DNA from: Bin87 sp965220055
GTDB lineage: Bacteria; Chloroflexota; Dehalococcoidia; Lucifugimonadales; UBA3495
Assembly: GCA_965220055.1 (NCBI GenBank)
Contig: CBDCPE010000003.1
Location: 186,001 to 250,000, forward strand
Direction: 5' to 3'
Length of the DNA stretch: 64,000 nucleotides
In this document: positions 25,077 to 32,809 of the stretch, in pieces
How positions within the stretch are numbered: position 1 is the first letter of the stretch
Layout: each line of letters opens with the position of its first letter
Position numbers and translations under genes: made by a program
The notes under the pieces: model-generated
Told to the model about the DNA's origin: nothing
Database searches by the model: none
Seen by the model: only the letters and a program-made list of their open reading frames with translations

Positions 25077-25306
25077 CCGCCCGTGTGGCGGAATTAATCA
25101 TGGTTTTCGGATTCCTCAGAGACCATCGCCTGGAAGAACAGCGGAGGCATACCGACAGCGAGCGGGATCACGCCGACCGGGAGCGAGAACGCGGCTATCG
25201 CATGAAGCGGCTCCGCGCTGAGCACGAGGCCACTGCGCAAGCCCCCTTCCAATGCTTGGAAGAACTGAATGGCGGCCAATCTCGGCGGCCGGACACCGCC
25301 GGGTAA
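25073..25306 (+). CDS. Small charged helical protein
   Basis: 77 residues, overlapping the previous gene as ATGA. The centre is very rich in R, E, H and D (RLEEQRRHTDSERDHADRER) and is predicted to be a single charged helix. No family. The ATG at 25100 is an alternative start. The overlap is the main support for it being real. Confidence 0.35.
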   Translation: MTARVAELIMVFGFLRDHRLEEQRRHTDSERDHADRERERGYRMKRLRAEHEATAQAPFQCLEELNGGQSRRPDTAG

Positions 25307-25326
25307 TTCACTCAACAAGCAGTACT

Positions 25327-26718
25327 ATGTCCAACGTCGCCAATCGCACGATATTCATCCGCGATAACCTGGAGGTTATGCGAGGCGTCAATTCCGCCTC
25401 CGTTGACCTAATCTATCTCGACCCGCCCTTCAACTCCAAGCGGATGTTCGAAGCTCCCATCGGGAGCCAGGCCGCCGGAGCTTCGTTCAAGGACGCCTGG
25501 ACCCTGGACGACGTCAAGGAGGAATGGGTCACCCAGATCGAGGACGAGCACCCCGCCCTGGCCCATATCATCACCGCCGCCGGCAAGGCCCACTCCGAGG
25601 GGATGCAGGCCTACCTCACCTGGATGACTGTTCGCCTCATGGAGATGCACCGTCTCCTGAAACCCACCGGCAGCATCTACCTCCACTGCGACCCCACCGC
25701 CAGTCACTATTTGAAAGCCGCCATGGACGCCGTGTTTGGCGCGGAAAACTTCCGCAGTGAGATTACCTGGAAGCGCACTACCACCCACAGTGATACGAAA
25801 AACTGGGCGGCTGTCAACGACATTATCTTTTATTACGCCAACAGTGGTAGTTATCTCTGGAACCCCCAGTATGGAGAATATGACCAGCAGTATGTGAGTA
25901 CAAGATATCGCTACGATGACAATGACGGGAAAGGCCGTTATAGGCTAGGTGATATGACCAGCCCCAATCCTCGCCCCAACATGATGTACGAATGGCGAGG
26001 CCATGCCACGCCTCCCAAGGGCTGGCGCTATTCGCAAGAAACAATGGCCAAACTGGATAGCGAAGGCCGCATCTGGTACCCGGACTCGACGAACAAGCGC
26101 CCGCAAATCAAGCGATACCTCAACGAAATGCCGGGCCGCATTCAAGACACCATTTGGACGGACATCGCGCCGGTCAACCCACAGGCCAAAGAACGTACCG
26201 GCTACCCCACGCAGAAACCCCTCGCCTTGTTGGAACGCATCATCAAGGCGTCATCCAACGAAGGTGACGTCGTCCTCGACCCCTTCTGCGGGTGCGCAAC
26301 CGCCTGCATCGCCGCCGAGCGTCTGGGCCGTCAATGGATCGGTATCGACATCTCTGAGAAGGCGTACGAACTGGTCATCGAGCGGATGCGCCGGGAAGTC
26401 AGCCTGGGCGACGAGGAACTGCCCGCCCTGTTCGGCAGCGTAATTCACCGTACCGATGTCCCCAAGCGTACCGACGCAGACGCGCCACGCCGCTCGCCCG
26501 GTATCAAGAACTTGCTCTACAGCGTGCAAGTCAGCAGATGCGCCGGCTGCCAACTGGACCTGCCCGTTCGTCTGCTGGAGCTGGACCACATCATTCCCCG
26601 GTCCAAGGGAGGCGCAGACGTTGACTCCAACCTGCAACTTCTGTGCGGCTGGTGCAACCGGACCAAAGGCGCGCGTAGTAACGAGTACCTTCGAGAACGG
26701 ATTGAACAAGTAGCCTAA
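25327..26718 (+). CDS. DNA methyltransferase fused to an HNH endonuclease
   Basis: 463 residues from ATG 25327. The methylase part (about 1-365) has motif IV DPPF at 32-35 before motif I DPFCGCATACIAAERLG at about 318, the beta-class order of N4-cytosine/N6-adenine methylases. WQ-type and TGYPTQKPLALLERII blocks are present. The C-terminal part (about 400-450) is an HNH nuclease: CAGC, LELDHIIPRSKGGAD (D420-H), and NLQLLCGWCNRTKG with the second Cys pair. Both activities on one chain make it a candidate self-contained restriction-modification enzyme. It is a single gene between housekeeping genes; argG starts 54 nt after it. Confidence 0.8.
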   Translation: MSNVANRTIFIRDNLEVMRGVNSASVDLIYLDPPFNSKRMFEAPIGSQAAGASFKDAWTLDDVKEEWVTQIEDEHPALAHIITAAGKAHSEGMQAYLTWMTVRLMEMHRLLKPTGSIYLHCDPTASHYLKAAMDAVFGAENFRSEITWKRTTTHSDTKNWAAVNDIIFYYANSGSYLWNPQYGEYDQQYVSTRYRYDDNDGKGRYRLGDMTSPNPRPNMMYEWRGHATPPKGWRYSQETMAKLDSEGRIWYPDSTNKRPQIKRYLNEMPGRIQDTIWTDIAPVNPQAKERTGYPTQKPLALLERIIKASSNEGDVVLDPFCGCATACIAAERLGRQWIGIDISEKAYELVIERMRREVSLGDEELPALFGSVIHRTDVPKRTDADAPRRSPGIKNLLYSVQVSRCAGCQLDLPVRLLELDHIIPRSKGGADVDSNLQLLCGWCNRTKGARSNEYLRERIEQVA

Positions 26719-26772
26719 CCCGTTCTCCTGCTTCCAAAACCTCTGCAATCATTCAAGGAGAACACCCCGCCA

Positions 26773-27963
26773 ATGCCCAGCAAGAAAATCGTCCTCGCCT
26801 ACTCCGGCGGCCTGGATACCTCCGTGGCCGTACCGTGGCTCATGGAAAACTACGACGCCGACGTCATCACCTGCACCATTGACCTGGGCATGGTGGACCT
26901 GGAGACCATCCGCCAGCGCGCCTACGCTGTGGGCGCATCGCAGGCCGTCACCGTGGACGGCCGGGAGACGCTGGTCGATGAGTTCCTCTGGCCCGCCCTC
27001 CGCGCCGGCGCCATCTACGAGGGCCAGTATCCCCTGGCCACCGCGCTGGGCCGGCCGCTCATCGCCCGCTACCTGGCCGAGGTGGCCCGGGAGCACGACG
27101 CCGACGCCGTGGCCCACGGCTGCACCGGCAAGGGCAACGACCAGGTGCGCATCGAGGTGGGCGTGTCCGCCCTGGCGCCGGGCGTGGAGTTGATCGCCCC
27201 CATCCGCGAATGGGGCATGAACCGCGAGGACGAGGTGCTGTACGCCCGCGAGCACAGCCTGCCCATCGCGCCGTCGAACAACAAGTACAGCACCGACGAG
27301 AACCTGTGGGGCCGCAGCGCCGAAGCCGGCGAGCTTGAGGACCCCTGGAACGAACCTCCCGAGGATGCCTACGAGTGGACCGTCAGCCCAGCCGCCGCGC
27401 CGGACGAACCGGCCTACGTGGAAATCCGGTTCGAGGCAGGCATACCCACCGCCGTCGATGGCGAGAGCATGGCCGGCGTTGCCATGATCAGCCACCTCAA
27501 CGCACTGGCCGGTGCCTACGGCATCGGGCGAATCGACCACGTGGAGAACCGTCTGGTCGGGATCAAGAGCCGCGAGGTGTACGAATCACCCGCCGCTGTC
27601 CTCCTGCATTCCGCCCACCGCGCTCTGGAGACGATGACGCTCTCCCGCGAGCAAAGCCGTCTCAAGGAGCGCATCGCCCAGGAGTACGCCGAACTGGTCT
27701 ACAACGGCCTGTGGTACACCGCCCACCGGCGCGATCTTGATGCGTACGTGGACAGCACCCAGCGTCATGTGACCGGCGACGTGCGCGTCCGCCTGCATAA
27801 GGGATCCTGCGTCGTGGTGGGCCGAACCGCCGATCGCCCGCTGTACAACTACGGCCTCGCCACCTACGACCGCGCCGACGAGTTCGACCACACCGCCGCC
27901 AAGGGCTTCATCGACATCTATGGCCTCCCCGTCCGCACCCAACGCCGCCAGCAGGGGGAGTAG
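26773..27963 (+). CDS. argG: Argininosuccinate synthase
   Basis: 396 residues, the normal length. It condenses citrulline and aspartate with ATP in arginine synthesis. The PP-loop ATP-binding motif AYSGGLDTSVA is at 9-19. HGCTGKGNDQVRIEVGV, REWGMNREDEVLYAREHSLP and NLWGRSAEAGELEDPW are the conserved family blocks. The start is ATG 26773 with AAGGAG upstream. It faces argD across a short gap; both serve arginine synthesis. Confidence 0.96.
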   Translation: MPSKKIVLAYSGGLDTSVAVPWLMENYDADVITCTIDLGMVDLETIRQRAYAVGASQAVTVDGRETLVDEFLWPALRAGAIYEGQYPLATALGRPLIARYLAEVAREHDADAVAHGCTGKGNDQVRIEVGVSALAPGVELIAPIREWGMNREDEVLYAREHSLPIAPSNNKYSTDENLWGRSAEAGELEDPWNEPPEDAYEWTVSPAAAPDEPAYVEIRFEAGIPTAVDGESMAGVAMISHLNALAGAYGIGRIDHVENRLVGIKSREVYESPAAVLLHSAHRALETMTLSREQSRLKERIAQEYAELVYNGLWYTAHRRDLDAYVDSTQRHVTGDVRVRLHKGSCVVVGRTADRPLYNYGLATYDRADEFDHTAAKGFIDIYGLPVRTQRRQQGE

Positions 27964-28030
27964 TTAGCGGGTGTGGAGTTGGGTCATACCGCCGGCACCA
28001 TATCCATCTGCGCGAAATCATTGTGCGAAC

Positions 28031-28063
28031 GCCGGCGGCGTCCCCCGCAGGAACACCGCCGGC
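28031..28063. terminator. Hairpin between convergent argG and argD
   Basis: GCCGGCGG and CCGCCGGC (8-bp arms) around a 17-nt loop, 68 nt after the argG stop and 25 nt after the argD stop. It has no T-run, so its role as a shared terminator is a guess. Confidence 0.4.
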
Positions 28064-28087
28064 GGCTGCTCTAAACCCCTGGTTGAG

Positions 28088-29278
28088 TTACAGGTTACCC
28101 AACGCCTCGCTCAGCCGGCCCACGCCCTCGTCGATCTCGTCCTCGGTGATGTTCAGGGCGGGCATGATGCGCACCGCGTTGGGGCGCACGCCGTTCAGCA
28201 GCACTCCCGCTGCCTCGGCGGCGTCCATAACCTGAGGCATGATGGCGCTGTCGAACTGCACCGCCGCCAGCAGGCCCTTGCACCGGATCTCTTCAACAAA
28301 ACCGTAGCGTGCCTTCAGCCCGTCGAGCCGGTCCTGCAGCACGACCTCCATGCGCTTCACGTTGCCCAGGACGTCGTTCTCCAGCATGTAGCGCGTGCCG
28401 GCAGCGGCCGCCGCGGTGGTCAGCGGGTTGCCGCCGAAGGTGCTGCCGTGGTCGCCGTAGGTCAGCGCCATGGCATTCTCCTTGGACAGGAAGGCGCCGA
28501 TGGGCACGCCGTAGCCCAGGCCCTTGGCCAGGATCATCACGTCGGGCTCCACGTCGTATTCCTGGTGGCCGAACAGGCTGCCCAGCCGGCCCATGCCGGT
28601 CTGCACCTCGTCGAGGATCAGCAGGATGTTGTTCTGGTCGCACCAGGCCCGCAGCCGCTGGAAGTAGTCCTCGTCGGGGATGTTCACGCCGCCCTCGCCC
28701 TGCACCGGCTCAATCATCACGGCGACGGTGTTGTCGGTGGTGGCGTTCATCACCGCCTCCACGTCGTTGAAATCGACGTAGGTGAACCCCTCGGGGATGG
28801 GCTCGAACAGCTCGTGGTAGTGCGGCTGGCCGGTGGCGGCCACGGCGTTCATCGTCCGCCCGTGGAAGGAGTTGAAGGCGGTGATCACCTCGTAGGCCCC
28901 GTTCTTGTGCAGCTTGCCGTAGCGGCGGGCCAGCTTCAGCGCGCCCTCCACCGCCTCGGCGCCGCTGTTGCAGAAGAACACGCGGTCCATGCACGAGTTC
29001 TCGATCAGCATCTCGGCGATGTCGAGCTGCGGCAGGGTGTAGAACTGGTTGGAGGTCTGGATCAGCGTCGCCGCCTGCTTGACGATGGCTTCCACCACCA
29101 CCGGCGGGCAGTGCCCCAGGTTGTCCACGGCCCAGCCGGCCACGAAGTCGATGTATTCCTTTCCGTCGGCGTCCCACACTCGAGAGCCCTCGCCCCGCAC
29201 GATGACCACCGGCCGTCGGCGCACCGTCTGGGCGTAGTATTTCTGCTCGATGGCAATGTATTCAGCGTTGCTGGGCAT
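28088..29278 (-). CDS. argD: Acetylornithine/ornithine-type aminotransferase (class III)
   Basis: 396 residues. Class III PLP aminotransferase: YIDFVAGWAVDNLGHCPPVV, FFCNSGAEAVEGALKLARRY, TAFNSFHGRTMNAVAATGQP, LILDEVQTGMGRLGSLFGHQ and the PLP lysine in PDVMILAKGLGYGVPIGAFL. The length and the pairing with argG favour acetylornithine aminotransferase. A gabT- or lysine-type role cannot be excluded by sequence alone. GGGAG lies 10 nt upstream of the ATG. Confidence 0.88.
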   Translation of the reverse strand: MPSNAEYIAIEQKYYAQTVRRRPVVIVRGEGSRVWDADGKEYIDFVAGWAVDNLGHCPPVVVEAIVKQAATLIQTSNQFYTLPQLDIAEMLIENSCMDRVFFCNSGAEAVEGALKLARRYGKLHKNGAYEVITAFNSFHGRTMNAVAATGQPHYHELFEPIPEGFTYVDFNDVEAVMNATTDNTVAVMIEPVQGEGGVNIPDEDYFQRLRAWCDQNNILLILDEVQTGMGRLGSLFGHQEYDVEPDVMILAKGLGYGVPIGAFLSKENAMALTYGDHGSTFGGNPLTTAAAAAGTRYMLENDVLGNVKRMEVVLQDRLDGLKARYGFVEEIRCKGLLAAVQFDSAIMPQVMDAAEAAGVLLNGVRPNAVRIMPALNITEDEIDEGVGRLSEALGNL

Positions 29279-29478
29279 GACAAATCCGCTCCCTCTGAGT
29301 GTGTTGGTAAACGCCGGCAGACGTGACGGCGCCGCTGGCTATTATAGCGCGATGGACGCGGGGGATGGGTGACGCTAAATCCTTGCGTGGCGCGTTCGCA
29401 TCGCGGGAACGGCCGTTGGTGCGCCACCAAGCGCAGCGTCGGGCCGGGGATGCCCGCTGCTGTGATTGTCGATAAGCG

Positions 29479-29934
29479 TCAAAACGCACCGTCACGCAGC
29501 AAACGACTTACCCCGCTTTCCACCGCCCTGCCCTCCGGCGACGCGCGCAGCCATTTCCGCAACTCACGGCGGGCGATGGTCACGGTGAGCTTTTCGTCGC
29601 TCTGCTCCCGTTGCTTCCACAGTTCTTCCAGCTTGTCCTTCGCTCGGGCTGCCGCGGTTGCTCCTGCCTCAGCAATCGCCGCGTGCAGCTCCCGCGCCGG
29701 GTCGAACTCCGGGATGGGCAGCTTCCAAAGGTGTTTTTGCAGGTGTCGCGCTCCAAACTGGCCTTTCGGCATTAGCGATTCTACGGACTCGTACAAAACA
29801 TCGCTGTTGATTATGGCCAGCAGGTAGTTGGCCTCCCGAATATTTTGGCAAGTTATCCAATACAAAGTGTAGTCGACTAACGCTGTGGGATCTTCCAGCA
29901 ACGTGGCAGTCGGGGCACCTGACTGGTTGTATAA
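29479..29934 (-). pseudogene. 3' fragment of the IS-split type IIG restriction-modification gene
   Basis: This is the last 150 or so codons of the gene that begins at 35545. From YNQSGAPTATLLEDPTALVD onwards it carries the C-terminal target-recognition end of Eco57I-type enzymes (YLLAIINSDVLYESVESLMP, GQFGARHLQKHLWKLPIPEF), then a charged helix. It has no start of its own. Joining it to the 5' part across one copy of the ATAA duplication restores VRVLYNQSGAP in frame and gives a 1063-residue protein. Confidence 0.85.
29931..29934. repeat. Target duplication of the IS1380-family element, left copy
   Basis: ATAA at 29931-29934 is repeated at 32806-32809, directly outside the two inverted ends. 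Confidence 0.8.
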
Positions 29935-30206
29935 CCCCGAATCCACCGAAGGGATACGGTGCTGGCGTTGACACGGGGGATGATGGGTACGGGAAGGCGA
30001 ACAGACCAGGCCTGATTCCGACAGATGGGGTTGAGGGTAGTGCGAGGTGGCCACGCTGGCGGCAAGGCGGCGTCGCGCGGTGGCGCAAGTAGGCGAAATC
30101 GGCCAGGCCGGATGCCAGAAGCGACACTCGCGGACTGGGCTGGCATGAATCTGCGGGACAGCCCCGGGATTGTCCGGTGGACGGGTCGGGCGTCGACGGC
30201 GCGCCG

Positions 30207-30417
30207 TCAAGCTGGACAGGCTGGTAGAGGAATGGCGCGGAATCGGGCCAGGGCGTGAGTGAATTGGGTTTCCCAGTGCCAACGCTGGGGAAGATGCAGG
30301 GTGAGGCGGCGGGCGGTGCGGGTGAGCCGTCCGGCGAGGGAGAAGAAGCGCCGCCGGAGGGTCTTGGTGGTTACCACCTGCTGGCCCAGACCGATGCGCG
30401 CCGTCCAGCGAGCCAGC
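30207..30417 (-). pseudogene. C-terminal piece of the IS1380-family transposase
   Basis: The last 70 residues: LARWTARIGLGQQVVTTKTL, then RRRFFSLAGRLTRTARRLTL and HLPQRWHWETQF. This is the basic C-terminal tail typical of the family. Joined to the 5' part (31558-32684) it restores HNLLARWTARIG and a 445-residue transposase, with no base lost or gained apart from the IS110 insertion. Confidence 0.85.
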
Positions 30418-30431
30418 AACTGTGTTGGCTG

Positions 30432-31394
30432 TCAAGAAGGTTGGGCAATTTCTGCGGGACGCGAGCTACGCCATGGAGAGCTATTCTTAACCATGGCGTT
30501 TAGGATAGTGAGCAGTTTACGCATGCAAGCGACCAAAGCCACTTTCTTCGTCTTACCAGCCTCCAGCAGCCTCTGGTAGAAGTCGCTGATGACGGGATTG
30601 AAACGGGTCGCGGTCAGCGTTCCCATGTAGAGAACACCCCGAACCCGGGAGCGTCCGCCCCAGACGGCGCGTCGGCCGCGCAAGGTACCGCTGTCCCGGT
30701 TGAAGGGCGCCACGCCCACCAAGGCCGCGATCTGCCGTCGGTCCAGAGCGCCCAACTCGGGCAGGTCGGCCAGCAGGGTGAGAGAGAGCTGCTCCCCTAC
30801 GCCGGGAACGGTGCGCAGCAGGTCGTCCTTCTCACGCCATACTGGACTTCGGCGAAGAGACTGCCGTAACTCCTGGTCCAAGTCGCGCAACTCCTGGTCC
30901 AACCAGGCGATGTGGGTCTCGATGCGAGGACGCACCGCGCTGATGGCAGTACCCAGTCGGTTCTTCTCGGAGACCAGCATGGTCATCACCTGGCGCCGGC
31001 GGGCAGTCAGCGAGTTGAGGACCTGGGCCTCGGCGTCCCTGAGAGGGCGCACCGAGGGACGAACCGCGTCGGCGAAGTGAGCCAGGACTGCCGCGTCCAG
31101 CGAGTCGGTCTTGGCCAGCGTTCCGGTGGCCCTGGCGAAGTCCCGGACCTGGCGCGGATTGATGACGACCACTGGCAGCGCCGCCGCCGCCAGTGCGGCC
31201 ACCAAGGGCAGTTCCAGACCGCCCGTTGCCTCCAGCAGCACTAGGGCGGGCCCCAGGTCCACCATCTGGGAGACCAATTCCTTACTTCCGGCCTCATCGT
31301 AGGACATGACCCATCTCCTTCCCGTAGGCCGGACCGCAACGTCCACCTGCGCCTTTGAGACATCAATACCTACGAACCTCGGTTCTCCTCCCAT
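30432..31394 (-). CDS. IS110-family DEDD recombinase (transposase)
   Basis: 320 residues from ATG 31392-31394, with GGAGG 5 nt upstream. The N-terminal RuvC-like domain has VGIDVSKAQVDVAV (first Asp), LVLLEATGGLELPL (Glu) and LAKTDSLDAAVLAHFADAVR (the two Asp). A coiled-coil middle follows (about 140-190). The C-terminal Tnp domain has LLADLPELGALDRRQIAALV and VAPFNRDSGTLRGRRAVWGG with the catalytic serine of RDSG. All catalytic residues are intact, so it may be active. The reading frame is open upstream through the leader into the IS1380 N-terminal part, so automatic callers may report a false 783-residue fusion. Confidence 0.93.
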   Translation of the reverse strand: MGGEPRFVGIDVSKAQVDVAVRPTGRRWVMSYDEAGSKELVSQMVDLGPALVLLEATGGLELPLVAALAAAALPVVVINPRQVRDFARATGTLAKTDSLDAAVLAHFADAVRPSVRPLRDAEAQVLNSLTARRRQVMTMLVSEKNRLGTAISAVRPRIETHIAWLDQELRDLDQELRQSLRRSPVWREKDDLLRTVPGVGEQLSLTLLADLPELGALDRRQIAALVGVAPFNRDSGTLRGRRAVWGGRSRVRGVLYMGTLTATRFNPVISDFYQRLLEAGKTKKVALVACMRKLLTILNAMVKNSSPWRSSRPAEIAQPS

Positions 31395-31557
31395 CTGTAC
31401 CTCCTGTGTGAGCGTCGGCCCTTCCTTGCACGATGCGGGCTCGATTGGCCTGGGCAACTGTTCGGGCTCTATCCGGGTAGGATGCGACGACCAGGCTGGC
31501 CCACGGTTTTCTTCAACCCAGGTTGGATCGGTCTGTCGCATCCCTACGTACCATACA
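31395..31557 (-). ncRNA. Candidate IS110 bridge RNA
   Basis: The 163-nt leader between the element's left end and the recombinase folds into a first stem-loop: GGATGCGAC-A-GACC (31543-31530) pairs with GGTC-GTCGCATCC (31492-31480), 13 bp with one bulge. The loop carries CCAACCT (31526-31520), which matches the top strand of the left target CAACCT, and later GGGCCAGC (31502-31495), complementary to the right target GCTGGCTC with one G-T pair. This is the left-guide/right-guide order described for IS621 bridge RNAs. In the second half ACAGTT (31461-31456) equals the element's right end plus the core. The second loop is less clear. Confidence 0.7.
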
Positions 31558-32684
31558 AGGTTGTGGGCGATGACCTGGACGGCCAGCCAGGCGGCGTTGG
31601 CGGCGAAGCGGCCCGAGGGGAGATGGTTCAGACCGACGCCGTACTTGAGGTCTCGGATGGTATTCTCGATCTCGGCGTGGCGGCGATGGTCGGCCTCCGG
31701 TTCCCGGGTGTCGCCCTCCTGGTCGGTGATGCAGCCGTGATAGGTGTAGTTGGCGAAGCGGGCCAGCTGGGAGCCGGATGTGGGCTTCACCCGCCGGACG
31801 ATGAGGCGCGCCGGTGCGGCGTCGGGCTCGGTATCGAAGGGGACATACGTGGTTTCGGCCACGTCGGCGGCGCCGTCCATCCAGTAGGGGATAGGCATCC
31901 AGTCCGTCTCGGGTATGGCCTCGATGAGATTGCTCAGGCGAGCGTGCTGCCGGATGGTGATGGAGAAGCGGACATCCATCTGGCGGCAGACAGCCACCAG
32001 GGCGTGGGCATAGAAGCCGCTGTCGGCCCGCACGGTGAGTGGTCCCCTGGCTCCGGCGTAGCGCACCCGGCCCACCGTCTCACGCAGGAAGTGGGCGGCT
32101 CCCCGAGCGGTGTTGGCCCGGCCCTGGCGCAGTCGAGACATCAGCACGTCGCCGGTGCCGGCGGCAACAGCCAGCAGCGGGTGATAGCCCCGCTGGCCGG
32201 TGTAGCCGTGGCGGCGCGCTCCTTCCTTGGCCGGTCCATAGGTCTCGCAGATGGTGGAGTCCAAGTCGATGGTCAACGGCCCGTCGCCCGGGCCCGCACC
32301 AGCCGCCCAGGCCTGGGCCAGCAGCTCCCGGCTCACCCGATCCAGCTGGCGGACATGCCCCCACCGGAAGCTGCGCAGGAAGGTTCCCAGCGTGGACGGC
32401 GCCTTGACCACGCAGCCGATGGCGCTGGCCGTCCCTCCGGTGCGCAACACGTCGGCGTCGTCGATGCAGTCGCCCCCAGCCAGGGCAGAGGCCACCAGCG
32501 TCATCATCTTGTCGCCGGGATTGGCCCCGCCTGGGGCACGGCCCAGGTCCAGGTGCCGATCAACCAGTTGGGGCAGGCCCAGATGCAAAGCCAGCGTGGA
32601 CGGAAGGATCAACCCAGCATTGCTGACCAGGCGGTGGTCGTCGAAGGCAATCTGGATGCGGTCGGGGTGCTCCGGTGGTAGCAT
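31558..32684 (-). pseudogene. N-terminal part of the IS1380-family transposase
   Basis: 375 residues from ATG 32682-32684, with AGGAG 10 nt upstream. The DDE residues lie in LTIDLDSTICETYGP, LTVRADSGFYAHAL and HAEIENTIRDLKYGVGLNHL. LAVAAGTGDVLMSRLRQGRA is the conserved middle block. The gene is cut by the IS110 element after IAHNL; the missing end lies at 30207-30417. Confidence 0.9.
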
Positions 32685-32805
32685 CTGTTGGGTGCTCCTG
32701 TTTCGGGGTGGGTTTGCCGTTTCACAAACCATTATCCCAGAAGCAAAGGGGCACTTTCTTATCCCTTCAACCCGCCCCGACACTCATCTCTTCGGTGGAT
32801 TGGGG

Positions 32806-32809
32806 ATAA
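32806..32809. repeat. Target duplication of the IS1380-family element, right copy
   Basis: ATAA, directly next to the outer GGGG end of the element, matching 29931-29934. Confidence 0.8.

Larger units (their letters stand above)
30418..31557 (-). mobile_element. IS110-family insertion sequence inside the IS1380 transposase gene
   Basis: 1140 bp. The borders were found by restoring the interrupted transposase: upstream flank CACAACCT, downstream flank GCTGGCTCGC (minus-strand sense). There are no terminal inverted repeats and essentially no target duplication, as expected of IS110. The left end carries a 163-nt non-coding leader (31395-31557), the right end only about 14 nt, which places it in the IS110 subgroup with the guide RNA upstream of the recombinase. 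The target core is CT on the left flank; the right border reads TT. Confidence 0.85.
29935..32805 (-). mobile_element. IS1380-family insertion sequence, itself interrupted by an IS110-family element
   Basis: The ends are imperfect inverted repeats: CCCCGAATCCACCGAAGGGA at 29935 and, on the minus strand from 32805, CCCC-AATCCACCGAAGAGAT. They are flanked by a 4-bp ATAA duplication. The full span is 2871 bp; without the inner IS110 element it is 1731 bp, normal for IS1380. The transposase runs on the minus strand and is split at 31558/30417. The element sits inside a restriction-modification gene in the same transcriptional orientation. Confidence 0.85.

Noticed and set aside
31395..31480. Right donor guide of the bridge RNA (TCACACA against the left end TGTATGG)
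   Set aside because: One A-C mismatch, and it lies next to the ribosome site; the match is too weak to claim.
30432..32783. A single 783-residue protein
   Set aside because: It is an accidental read-through from the cut IS1380 transposase through the IS110 leader into the IS110 recombinase; the real borders were located.
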